Origin: Ardenticatenaceae bacterium
Lineage (GTDB): Bacteria; Chloroflexota; Anaerolineae; Promineifilales; Promineifilaceae
DNA length: 64,000 nt
Direction: 5' to 3'
Assembly (NCBI GenBank): GCA_020634435.1
Contig: JACKBS010000004.1
Span: 1 to 64,000, forward strand
Within the stretch, counting starts at the first letter, position 1; every line of letters begins with the position of its first letter. The notes under the pieces are model-generated. The model was not told the DNA's origin and searched no databases. It was given only the letters and a program-made list of their open reading frames with translations. The position numbers were made by a program, and so were the translations under genes. Positions 56,881 to 64,000 of this stretch are shown here, piece by piece.

Positions 56881-56980
56881 AGATTCCTAGTTGTCAAGCG
56901 GGCGGGATGCTTCGGAAGACCTCAGCATGACAAGTCACCTTGAACTGTCATTCTGAACGAAGTGAAGAATCTCGCAAGGA
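56881..56980. repeat. Composite dispersed element (TGTCATTCTGAACGAAGTGA family)
   Basis: Contains TGTCATTCTGAACGAAGTGA (from 56946), related to 19296-19370, preceded by AGCGGGCGGGATGCTTCGGA...AGCATGACA. The spacer 56800-57086 otherwise shows no gene and must hold the promoter of the two-component pair. Confidence 0.6.
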
Positions 56981-57086
56981 ACCAATAGTAAGAAACTTGC
57001 CCCAACCGAAGCTTATTGATTTTCAAGCGGTTTGTTACCCAAATTGATTTTTAAGCTGCAATTAAAACTTCTCTACGGGAGATAAC

Positions 57087-57770
57087 ATGAGCAAAACTGT
57101 ACTGGTGGTAGATGACGAAGCTCGGTTGGTGAATCTGGTGAAGGCGTACCTGGAGCAAGGTGGTTTTCGGGTGGTGACGGCAAAAAACGGCCGTGAAGCG
57201 CTCTTCATTGCCCGCCAGGAAAAACCTGATCTGATCTTGCTAGACATTATGATGCCCGAGATGGATGGCCATGAATTTATGCGCGTGCATCGCCAGGAAC
57301 GGCCGACGCCGATCATTTTGCTCACTGCCAGAGTGGAAGAAGACGACAAAATCATTGGCCTGGAACTGGGTGCCGACGATTATGTGACCAAGCCATTCAG
57401 CCCACGTGAGCTGCTGGCCCGGGTGCGTGCCGTGCTGCGCCGGGGCAGCCAGCCTGTCGAGAGCAGCAGTCGGTTGCGTGTGGCCGGTGTTTCGCTGGAC
57501 CTGGAGCGCTTTCTGGTAGAAGTGGAGGGCGAACGGATCGATCTCACCCGTTCCGAATTTGACCTGCTGGCTATTTTGATGGGGGCACCGGGCCGGGCAT
57601 TTTCGCGCCTGGATTTGCTGGATCGGCTGCAAGGCACTACGTTTGAAGGTTCCGAGCGCACTATCGACGTTCATATTAAAAATTTGCGTTCCAAAATTGA
57701 GACAGACTCCCGCAAACCGCGCTACGTGGAAACGGTTTACGGTGTCGGTTATCGGTTTGTTCCGGAGTAA
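57087..57770 (+). CDS. OmpR-family response regulator
   Basis: 227 residues. Receiver domain 1-120 with acidic pocket Asp9/Asp10, phosphoacceptor Asp53 (LILLDIMMPEMDG), Thr (LLTAR) and Lys (VTKPFSP). Winged-helix output domain 130-227 ends YVETVYGVGYRFVPE, the OmpR/PhoB signature. The partner kinase begins four bases after its stop. Targets are unknown. Confidence 0.94.
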   Translation: MSKTVLVVDDEARLVNLVKAYLEQGGFRVVTAKNGREALFIARQEKPDLILLDIMMPEMDGHEFMRVHRQERPTPIILLTARVEEDDKIIGLELGADDYVTKPFSPRELLARVRAVLRRGSQPVESSSRLRVAGVSLDLERFLVEVEGERIDLTRSEFDLLAILMGAPGRAFSRLDLLDRLQGTTFEGSERTIDVHIKNLRSKIETDSRKPRYVETVYGVGYRFVPE

Positions 57771-57774
57771 AACA

Positions 57775-59124
57775 ATGCTGCGTTCACTGGTTGTCAAACT
57801 AAGTCTGGCCTTTTTGTTGGTAAGCCTGGTAGGTATTGCCCTGGTGGCCTTTTTTGCTGGGCGCGTTTCCACCAATGAGTTCAACAACTTTGCCGACGCG
57901 CAGTCCGACAGCGTGTTGATGAACCAGCTAGTGAACTATTACGAAATTAATGGCAGCTGGGACAACCTGGATCGGATTGGTATTGGTGGCGTGGGGCCAA
58001 GTGACGGGCAGGTACGGCCGTTTGTTGTGGTCGATGGGCAAAGCCAAATTGTTCTCAGCGGCCTGAACCAGGAAGCTGGCAATCGGGCACCGCGCGGCTG
58101 GCTCAATCGCGGCATTGCCATCGAGGTAGATGGTGAGCAGGTGGGGCAAATTATTTTTGCCGAGGGTGCGTCGCGGGGCATGCAGCAGCAGCCACCGCGC
58201 ACCGATTTTTCCACGCGTGTCAACCGGGCCATTTTTCTGGCGGCTTTGGGCGCAACGGCCGTTTCCCTGGTCATTGGCGTTTTGTTGGCGCGCAGCCTCA
58301 CCAAACCGCTGCACGAAATGACCCAGGCCACCCAGGCGGTCGCCCAAGGTGACCTGACGCAGCAAGTGCCCGTTCGATCTGACGATGAGTTGGGCAAGCT
58401 GGCCACCTCCTTCAACCAGATGAGCGCCGATCTGGCCAAATCGCGCGATTTGCGCCGCCAGATGACAGCCGACATCGCCCACGATTTGCGCACGCCGCTC
58501 AGCCTTATCCTTGGCCATGCCGAAGCGCTCAGCGACGGTGTGCTGCCGCCCACATCCGAAACGTTCGACGTCATCCACGACGAGGCGCGTCGCCTGAACC
58601 GGCTGGTAGAAGATTTGCGCCTGCTTTCCCTGGCCGAAGCTGGCGAATTGTCGTTGGCGGTGCGCCCGGCACAGCCGCAGAGCTTGCTGGAGCGGGCTGC
58701 CGTGGCCCACACGCCCACCGCGCAGCAAAAGCACATTGAGCTGGCGTTAGACATCCCAACTAATCTACCCGATGTGCTGGTTGATCCTGATCGCCTGGCG
58801 CAGGTGCTGGATAATCTGGTGGGCAATGCGCTGCGCTACACGCCGGAAAACGGCCGTATTCAACTCAGCGCCCAGGAGGTGGGAACAGCCGTACAGCTCC
58901 GCGTGCAGGACAGCGGCCCCGGCATGAACGCCAACGATTTGGCGCATGTGTTTGACCGCTTCTACCGGGGCGATAAATCTCGCCAGCGGCATGAAGGTGG
59001 TTCAGGGTTGGGGTTAGCAATTGCCAAGTCGATTGTGGAGGGGCACAACGGCCGTATCTGGGCCGAAAGCGAACCAGGGCAGGGGGCTACATTCATCATC
59101 GAGCTACCGGGGGCAAATAGCTAA
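57775..59124 (+). CDS. Sensor histidine kinase partner
   Basis: 449 residues from the ATG at 57775, four bases after the regulator's stop. Two membrane segments (about 9-30 and 152-172) flank an external domain of about 120 residues with no recognised fold. Then come HAMP (about 172-225; RSLTKPLHEMTQATQAVAQGDL), HisKA with His236 (DIAHDLRTPLSL) and HATPase (VLDNLVGNALRYTPENG, GGSGLGLAIAKSIVEGHNG). The kinase-regulator pair probably responds to an envelope or external signal. Confidence 0.94.
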   Translation: MLRSLVVKLSLAFLLVSLVGIALVAFFAGRVSTNEFNNFADAQSDSVLMNQLVNYYEINGSWDNLDRIGIGGVGPSDGQVRPFVVVDGQSQIVLSGLNQEAGNRAPRGWLNRGIAIEVDGEQVGQIIFAEGASRGMQQQPPRTDFSTRVNRAIFLAALGATAVSLVIGVLLARSLTKPLHEMTQATQAVAQGDLTQQVPVRSDDELGKLATSFNQMSADLAKSRDLRRQMTADIAHDLRTPLSLILGHAEALSDGVLPPTSETFDVIHDEARRLNRLVEDLRLLSLAEAGELSLAVRPAQPQSLLERAAVAHTPTAQQKHIELALDIPTNLPDVLVDPDRLAQVLDNLVGNALRYTPENGRIQLSAQEVGTAVQLRVQDSGPGMNANDLAHVFDRFYRGDKSRQRHEGGSGLGLAIAKSIVEGHNGRIWAESEPGQGATFIIELPGANS

Positions 59125-59368
59125 AGCGCCTGGTCTGGACTGGTCGGCGCAGTATCGGCGCAAGATTCGCCAGCATCACAAGCTCATCAATCTTTAATCG
59201 GCAACGGCAAATAAAAATGATGAGCATTTTGCTTTAAGCGAACCCAATTTACGACTAGCTCGCATGTGCTACAATTGGTCTTTGCAAGAAAGCATTTTGT
59301 AAGGGTAAAAATATTCTGTCGGCTTTTCTAAGAATGGCAAAGCGATTTGTTTTACAAAGGTGGTAAAG

Positions 59369-60214
59369 ATGTCCAAACAACTTCAACCGCTTGATGAATA
59401 TCAAGGCTTGAGACGAATTTGGGATGAAAATACGCAGCGCTGGTGGTTTGCTGTCGTAGATGTTGTGGCGCTTTTGAGTGAGGCAACCGACCCTAGTCGC
59501 TATTGGGCTGATATGAAACGGCGTGACAAATCAGGACAACTTCTCGCAATTTGCGAGAAGTTCCCTATGAGGAGTCGCAAAAACAATCGCACTTATCAAA
59601 CTGAGTGTGCTGATCAGGAACGAATACTGCGCATTTTGCAATCAATCCCCTCGCCCAAAGCGGAACCTTTTAAGCAATGGTTAGCTAAAACCGGCAGCCG
59701 CCGTTTAGATGAAATACAGGCTGACCCTCTTGAAGCAGAGCGGGAAAGATATCGTCTTTTGGGCTATGATGAAGAATGGATTAATGCTCGTATCGGTTCG
59801 ATAACTACTCGCAACGAACTGACTGATGAGTGGCAGCAGCGCGGTGTGCAGGGAGGTGAATACGGCATTCTCACAAATGAAATCCATAAAGGTACCTTCG
59901 ATAATCTGTCTGTGAAAGCTCATAAAGAGTACAAAGGGGTAAAGAAAGGAAACCTTCGTGATCATATGACGCCACTTGAGTTAGCATTTACGATCTTAGG
60001 TGAAGCTTCGACTATTGATGAAGCGAGAGCAACGGATGCCAAAGGCTTTGATGAAAATAAAAAGGCGGCCAGGAAGGGGGGCAAGAATGCTGGTGTGGCT
60101 CGCAAATCGTTTGAGGAAGCATCGGGGAGACCCGTTATTAGCAATAAGTCTTACTTAGAAATGCGTAAAAAGCTAGAGGCGGGGGAGGATCCGGAAGACG
60201 AGCCACCATTCTAA
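59369..60214 (+). CDS. Bro-N / phage-antirepressor-like protein
   Basis: 281 residues from the ATG at 59369 (AAAGGTGG upstream). The N-terminal part (about 8-110; LRRIWDENTQRWWFAVVDVVALLSEATDPSRYWADMKRR...QTECADQERILRILQSIPSPKAEPFKQWLAKTGSRRLDEI) is the Bro-N DNA-binding-type domain found in phage antirepressors and related chromosomal proteins. The C-terminal part (KGNLRDHMTPLELAFTILGEASTIDEARATDAKGFDENKKAARKGG) is a conserved helical segment often linked to such proteins. No other phage genes are nearby. A 25-nt hairpin inside the gene is repeated exactly after it. No octamer occurs and the sequence is AT-richer, which suggests transfer. Confidence 0.75.
   Translation: MSKQLQPLDEYQGLRRIWDENTQRWWFAVVDVVALLSEATDPSRYWADMKRRDKSGQLLAICEKFPMRSRKNNRTYQTECADQERILRILQSIPSPKAEPFKQWLAKTGSRRLDEIQADPLEAERERYRLLGYDEEWINARIGSITTRNELTDEWQQRGVQGGEYGILTNEIHKGTFDNLSVKAHKEYKGVKKGNLRDHMTPLELAFTILGEASTIDEARATDAKGFDENKKAARKGGKNAGVARKSFEEASGRPVISNKSYLEMRKKLEAGEDPEDEPPF
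59538..59562. repeat. 25-nt hairpin inside the Bro-N-like gene (copy 1)
   Basis: Arms AACTTCTCGCA and TGCGAGAAGTT around ATT, encoding part of QLLAICEKF. An identical 25-nt sequence lies at 60224-60248, after the gene. Confidence 0.85.
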
Positions 60215-60223
60215 ATCATAAAG

Positions 60224-60248
60224 AACTTCTCGCAATTTGCGAGAAGTT
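60224..60248. repeat. 25-nt hairpin after the Bro-N-like gene (copy 2)
   Basis: Exact copy of 59538-59562 placed 9 bp after the stop codon; here the stem extends by one further G-C pair. There is no T-run, so simple termination is not the obvious explanation. Confidence 0.85.
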
Positions 60249-60288
60249 CTATGGGCAAGTGCGGGTCATTGCGGAATTTTAGGTAAGT

Positions 60289-62517
60289 TTATTCCTGCAC
60301 GGCAAGGTAGAGCGTTTTCTCGGTGGTAACAAAAACACGGAGGGGTGTTTCGGCGATGGCGAAGTCGCTGATCTGGCTGAACAGCTCTTCGCCGTTGGGG
60401 CCGGTGGCGCGGTATTGAGCCAGCACCTGCCCAGTCGGACGGCTGATTTGCACAATACGGCCGCTTCCCGGATCGGCCACAAAAATAGAAGCATTTAGCC
60501 CGCGCCCTACAATTTCCACAGAGGTTGGGGCTACCAGCGGTGTTTGCAAGCCATTGGCCAGCACATCAGATTCATTCCATTCCAGGCGGCCAGAACGAGT
60601 GTCGTAATAACGAATACGGCCGTCGCGGTACAGCAGCACCAACCCGCCATCCTGACTAAAAATGTCAAAATCAATCACCTGTTGTAGTTCTGGGTCTTCG
60701 TTGAAAACAATGGTGCGGTCATCGGCGTTGGCGGTGAAATCGTCCCCGTTGGGGAAATATTTCCAGATGACCCGTGCGCCAATGTCTAAAATGTAGAGCC
60801 GCTCGTCGAAGGTGGCAATGGCGATGGGCGCTTGCCATTCGCTGGCCAAATCCAGCGGTACGGCAAAGGTGCTGCCCAGGTTTGGTTGGTAGGTGAGCAG
60901 CGCCCCGCCGCCGTCCAGCATCGCCAATCCGTCGCGGCTAACGGCGCTGCCTGCGGGCCGCCAAAACATGTCGATAACGCTGCCGACCACCTGGGTGCCT
61001 ACGGCCTGCCCGTTAAAAACACGCGACTGCGGTTCCAGCGTCAGCGGATTGAGATACGTGTCGTCGGTTTCGTACTCGTAGACGAGGCCGTTGCCTTTGT
61101 CCAAAATGAAAATGCCGCCGTTGAAGCCATCACGCAGCACCACGTGGGTCAGGGCGGTGCCTTTGCTGAATTCGTAATACGGCCGTGCGCTCAGCCGGGT
61201 CACATCTTCCAATTCATCCAGCCGCTCGCGGGCAATGTCCCGTAGTTGGGCTACCGTTTCATCACCAGGGCGCACTTCGGTTTCGGCCTCCACGGCCAGC
61301 GCCAAGGCGTCAGTGTAGAACTGGCGGGCCTGTACAGAATCTCCGCCAACCTGGTCGGCCTGACTGATGAGCTGGCTCATTTCGGTGCGAATTTCGGATA
61401 GGCGCCGCACGCGGCCACGCTCCAGGTAGACGCCAGAAACAATTACGGCAATCAGCACGGGGATGAGAATGGCGATTAGCGTGGGCCAGGTCCAGCTAAC
61501 AGGCTCTTCCTCTTCGGTGGATACGGCCGTTCGCGGTGGGCGCAGTCGTGAGAGCAAATCAACCAACCAGGCGGTAAAGGTGGAAAGGCCCAACGCGGCC
61601 TGCGATCCGGCACGGCGGGCCGTCGTTTCCACCTGCTGCCGGTCGATAGCGGGCATAGTGCGAATGTTGTCGCGGGCGGGGGCTGGGCCGCCTTCACGGA
61701 GCGGTTGCGGGCGGCGCTCGGCGTTGGTGGCGGGTGGCAGCACGGCTTCGGGATTGCGTCGGGGCTGTGGCGTGGGGGCCACCAGCTGCCCTTCGCGTGG
61801 CCGAGGCTGCACCACATCCGGCAGGTCCAGCAGCGAATCATCGTTGAACTCAATCATCAGCAGGCGGGCCGATTCATCGGCCACAATGTCGATGAGCGCG
61901 TCCAGGCCCGACTCGATGTCTGTGTCTACCAGGGCATCGCTAAAATTATCGGTGGGCAGATGGCTGATGCGTGGGTCGGCCAGCAGCAGCAGGTCGCCCG
62001 ATTGCAGCCGGTGGTGCGCGTAGCGAATGTCCAGCCCACTGGTGCGCCCGAGCGGCGTGATATGGTCCAGGGGTTTCGGTGGCAGCCGTTCGATGCCAAA
62101 GTTGTGTCCCAGCAGCGCCAATGTCTCCCCAGCCTGCAACGTGAACAGCTCACCCTGGCGCAGCACCACACAGGTAATGCCACCTTCGCGCACGGTTTCT
62201 TTGCTGGTGAGGTTGCGTTGCAACAGGGTCTGGTTGGCAGCCATGATGGCGCTGCGCAGGGCGGCGGTGAGGCTGCCACTGGCGGCGTAAAATTTGTGGC
62301 TGATGAGGTCGAGCAAATCTTGGGCGAGAACGGCCGTTTCTTCTGGATTGCCGCTGAGGGTCAGGTGGGCAAACAGGAAATCGCGGTTGCGGCTGCGGTT
62401 GGCTTTGTTCGGGGGCGGCTGGACGAGGATGCCGGGAACCGCGTTTGTCCCATCAACCGTTTGCATTACACCGTCAACGATGTAAAGTTGGCCTGTCACC
62501 GCTTGCAGATCAGACAT
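60289..62517 (-). CDS. PP2C-like domain joined through a membrane helix to an external beta-propeller
   Basis: 742 residues. Residues 1-235 resemble a degenerate PP2C/SpoIIE phosphatase fold (FLFAHLTLSGNPEETAVLAQDLLDLISHKFY, GGITCVVLRQGELFTLQAGE, SGDLLLLADPRI) without a clear metal-binding DGxxG core. A Pro/Arg-rich linker (235-345) leads to one membrane helix (about 350-372; WPTLIAILIPVLIAVIVSG). Next is a helical segment (373-445), and then a six-or-so-bladed NHL/YVTN-like propeller (450-742). The N terminus is probably cytoplasmic and the propeller external. It could be a sensor that reports external state to a pseudo-phosphatase; that is inference. Confidence 0.7.
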   Translation of the reverse strand: MSDLQAVTGQLYIVDGVMQTVDGTNAVPGILVQPPPNKANRSRNRDFLFAHLTLSGNPEETAVLAQDLLDLISHKFYAASGSLTAALRSAIMAANQTLLQRNLTSKETVREGGITCVVLRQGELFTLQAGETLALLGHNFGIERLPPKPLDHITPLGRTSGLDIRYAHHRLQSGDLLLLADPRISHLPTDNFSDALVDTDIESGLDALIDIVADESARLLMIEFNDDSLLDLPDVVQPRPREGQLVAPTPQPRRNPEAVLPPATNAERRPQPLREGGPAPARDNIRTMPAIDRQQVETTARRAGSQAALGLSTFTAWLVDLLSRLRPPRTAVSTEEEEPVSWTWPTLIAILIPVLIAVIVSGVYLERGRVRRLSEIRTEMSQLISQADQVGGDSVQARQFYTDALALAVEAETEVRPGDETVAQLRDIARERLDELEDVTRLSARPYYEFSKGTALTHVVLRDGFNGGIFILDKGNGLVYEYETDDTYLNPLTLEPQSRVFNGQAVGTQVVGSVIDMFWRPAGSAVSRDGLAMLDGGGALLTYQPNLGSTFAVPLDLASEWQAPIAIATFDERLYILDIGARVIWKYFPNGDDFTANADDRTIVFNEDPELQQVIDFDIFSQDGGLVLLYRDGRIRYYDTRSGRLEWNESDVLANGLQTPLVAPTSVEIVGRGLNASIFVADPGSGRIVQISRPTGQVLAQYRATGPNGEELFSQISDFAIAETPLRVFVTTEKTLYLAVQE

Positions 62518-62668
62518 GGAAGTTAGGCATCCTCATGGTGAAAAATATCGACATAAGCATAGCACGACTGTTCGCAAGCGACCAGAAACCCTGAGGGGTT
62601 CAGGTGAACGAAGATGGTCAAAATTACAGATAATACCTTTGTGGTTTGACGCTGGCTCAGGAGAATAC

Positions 62669-63151
62669 ATGATTGCACTCATTCCCTACCAAACCTTTGA
62701 AATCAAGACGCGCCTAAACCCGGAAGCCGCGCGGCAGAAGCTGCAAGAAATTGTGGAACCGCGTAAGCTGATGCGTTTTGGCTTATCGCGCAATCACAAC
62801 TTGTTTGAAGGCGAGATCGAAGGAGCGGCCTTCAAAATTTCGCGCATCATCCACTACCGCAACAGCTTTTTGCCCATCCTGGTGGGCCAAATTCAGGACG
62901 ATCTGGATGCTTCCACGCTGCGCATTACGGCCCGGCCGCACTGGTTTATCATCCTGTTTTGGGCATTTTTTGCGTTTGCCGTAACTGCCGGTGGCCTCAT
63001 TGCAGGCGATCCTTCGGAGTTATGGGTCATTTTGCCCGTGTTCTTTTTCTTCTACGTTGTGCCCACGGCCGCTTTTAACTTTGAGCTGTACAAGTCACAA
63101 AAGGTGCTTAACGAGCAGTTTGCCACCGACAGCTATTCACTGCCGAACTGA
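62669..63151 (+). CDS. Small two-helix membrane protein
   Basis: 160 residues from the ATG at 62669 (CAGGAGA upstream). The open frame extends 51 codons further up without a ribosome site and is rejected. A soluble N-terminal part (about 1-90, with FGLSRNHNLFEGEIEGAAFKISRIIHYRNSFLPILVGQI) precedes two hydrophobic segments (about 93-113 and 117-137) and a short polar tail. The N part resembles a small PH-like or bPH domain, but recognition is weak. Function unknown. It precedes the hydrolase gene by 26 bp. Confidence 0.65.
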   Translation: MIALIPYQTFEIKTRLNPEAARQKLQEIVEPRKLMRFGLSRNHNLFEGEIEGAAFKISRIIHYRNSFLPILVGQIQDDLDASTLRITARPHWFIILFWAFFAFAVTAGGLIAGDPSELWVILPVFFFFYVVPTAAFNFELYKSQKVLNEQFATDSYSLPN

Positions 63152-63177
63152 CCAAACCACCGGCAAAGGAAGTTGCG

Positions 63178-63963
63178 ATGCCCCACGTTACTGTGAATGA
63201 CATTTCGCTTTATTACGAGGAAGAAGGCCAGGGAGAACCGCTGCTGTTTTTGCATGGCTTGGGTAGTGACGGCCGTTCCTGGGAGTATCAGCGGGAATAT
63301 TTTGCTGAAGAGTTTCGGGTAATTGTGGTGGACGTGCGCGGACACGGCCGTTCCGCCAAGCCATCTGGTCCGTACAGCGTGCCTCAATTTGCCAGGGATG
63401 TGTTTGCCCTGCTGGATCAGCTGCACATCGATCAGTTTCATCTAGTTGGCCTCTCGATGGGCGGCATGATTGGCTGCCAGATGGCTGTGGATCAGCCAGA
63501 GCGATTCCTCAGCCTGACCATCGTCAACAGCGGGCCGGAACTCATTGCCCAAAACTGGCAGGAGCGTTGGCAAATTGTGCAGCGGCGGCTGGTGCTCCAC
63601 TTCATGTCCATGGAAAAAATCGGCGAATTTATCGGCGGGCGGCTCTTTCCCGAGCCAGAGCAGGCCGAATATCTGGCGATATTTGTCCAGCAAATGCGCG
63701 AAAATGATCCCAAAGCGTACCGGGCGGCCACCAATGCTCTCATCGGCTGGAGCGTGCGGGCGCAGCTCAACCGCATCCAATGTCCAGTGCTGGTCATCAG
63801 TGGGGACATGGATTACACGCCTGTATCCAACAAGGAAGCGTACGTGCAGGAGATGCCTACGGCGCAGTTGCTGGTGATCGAGAACTCGCGCCACGCCACG
63901 CCGATTGACCAACCTGAGGCGTTTAATACGGCCGTTCTCCAGTTCCTCCACACGGTTGGCTAA
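63178..63963 (+). CDS. Alpha/beta-hydrolase
   Basis: 261 residues; AAAGGA upstream. Typical fold with oxyanion-hole segment LFLHGLGSDGRSW, nucleophile elbow HLVGLSMGGMI (Ser93), acid SGDMDYTP (Asp210 or Asp212) and catalytic His239 (NSRHATPIDQPEAF). Similar proteins hydrolyse esters, lactones (3-oxoadipate enol-lactonase-like) or C-C bonds; the substrate is not clear. It has no signal peptide. It probably shares a transcript with the small membrane protein just upstream. Three ACGGCCGT copies occur. Confidence 0.9.
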   Translation: MPHVTVNDISLYYEEEGQGEPLLFLHGLGSDGRSWEYQREYFAEEFRVIVVDVRGHGRSAKPSGPYSVPQFARDVFALLDQLHIDQFHLVGLSMGGMIGCQMAVDQPERFLSLTIVNSGPELIAQNWQERWQIVQRRLVLHFMSMEKIGEFIGGRLFPEPEQAEYLAIFVQQMRENDPKAYRAATNALIGWSVRAQLNRIQCPVLVISGDMDYTPVSNKEAYVQEMPTAQLLVIENSRHATPIDQPEAFNTAVLQFLHTVG

Positions 63964-64000
63964 AGTTGGGTATAATTCGGCACCCATTTTACCGCAGAGA

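Noticed and set aside
59369..60248. Prophage remnant around the Bro-N-like gene
   Set aside because: No integrase, structural, lysis or attachment-site sequence is nearby. The single gene is not enough to call a prophage.

Overview
The window is a 64 kb stretch of a bacterial chromosome, moderately GC-rich and densely coded. It most resembles a Chloroflexota (Anaerolineae-like) genome. That assignment is inferred from style: secreted beta-propeller and beta-helix proteins ending in a short aromatic-Leu-Pro-Leu tail, lipoproteins, family-3 beta-glucosidases under a LacI regulator, and spacers full of small dispersed palindromes. There is no rRNA to confirm it. The most striking global signal is the palindromic octamer ACGGCCGT. 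I counted about 120 copies by eye, where base composition predicts one or two. It occurs in genes and spacers alike and is read in proteins as Thr-Ala-Val, Asn/Asp-Gly-Arg or Arg-Pro.

Layout. 0-13 kb: a surface-protein block on the plus strand with an FG-GAP propeller, three paralogous seven-repeat PD40 propellers, lipoproteins, a parallel beta-helix protein and two tiny membrane proteins. 13-19 kb: an EamA-type transporter, then on the minus strand a four-gene ApbE / ferric-reductase-like operon, a MATE transporter and an APH-like kinase. 19.4-25 kb: two GH3 beta-glucosidases and their LacI regulator, with two identical operators. 25.2-27.7 kb: a translationally coupled operon of GT2-GtrA, a phosphodiester glycosidase and a small membrane protein. 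27.9-33 kb: an EcsC/TerB pair, a second beta-helix lipoprotein, an anchored protein and an FmdE-like protein. 33.6-37.7 kb: a very large hybrid PAS/GAF histidine kinase.

38-51 kb is a complete glycerol/dihydroxyacetone island. It holds glycerol-3-phosphate dehydrogenase, an alkyl-DHAP-synthase-like flavoprotein, a DhaR-like AAA+ activator, glycerol facilitator, DhaK, DhaL, glycerol kinase, and one 840-residue protein fusing DhaM-type EIIA, HPr and a complete PTS Enzyme I. Glycerol enters by GlpF and reaches DHAP through GlpK and GlpD. Dihydroxyacetone is phosphorylated by DhaKL with phosphate relayed from PEP entirely inside the fusion protein. DhaR probably acts at two near-identical palindromes upstream of an ordinary -35/-10 promoter before glpF.

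51-64 kb: a small secreted protein, a membrane/cupin/PRC/Crp-Fnr set that may concern haem or redox stress, a secreted acidic repeat protein with a Gly/His tail, the tRNA hydroxylase TrhO, a two-component pair, a Bro-N-like protein carrying a duplicated hairpin, a PP2C-like/propeller membrane protein, a small membrane protein and an alpha/beta hydrolase. No rRNA, tRNA, CRISPR array, transposase or prophage structural gene was seen.
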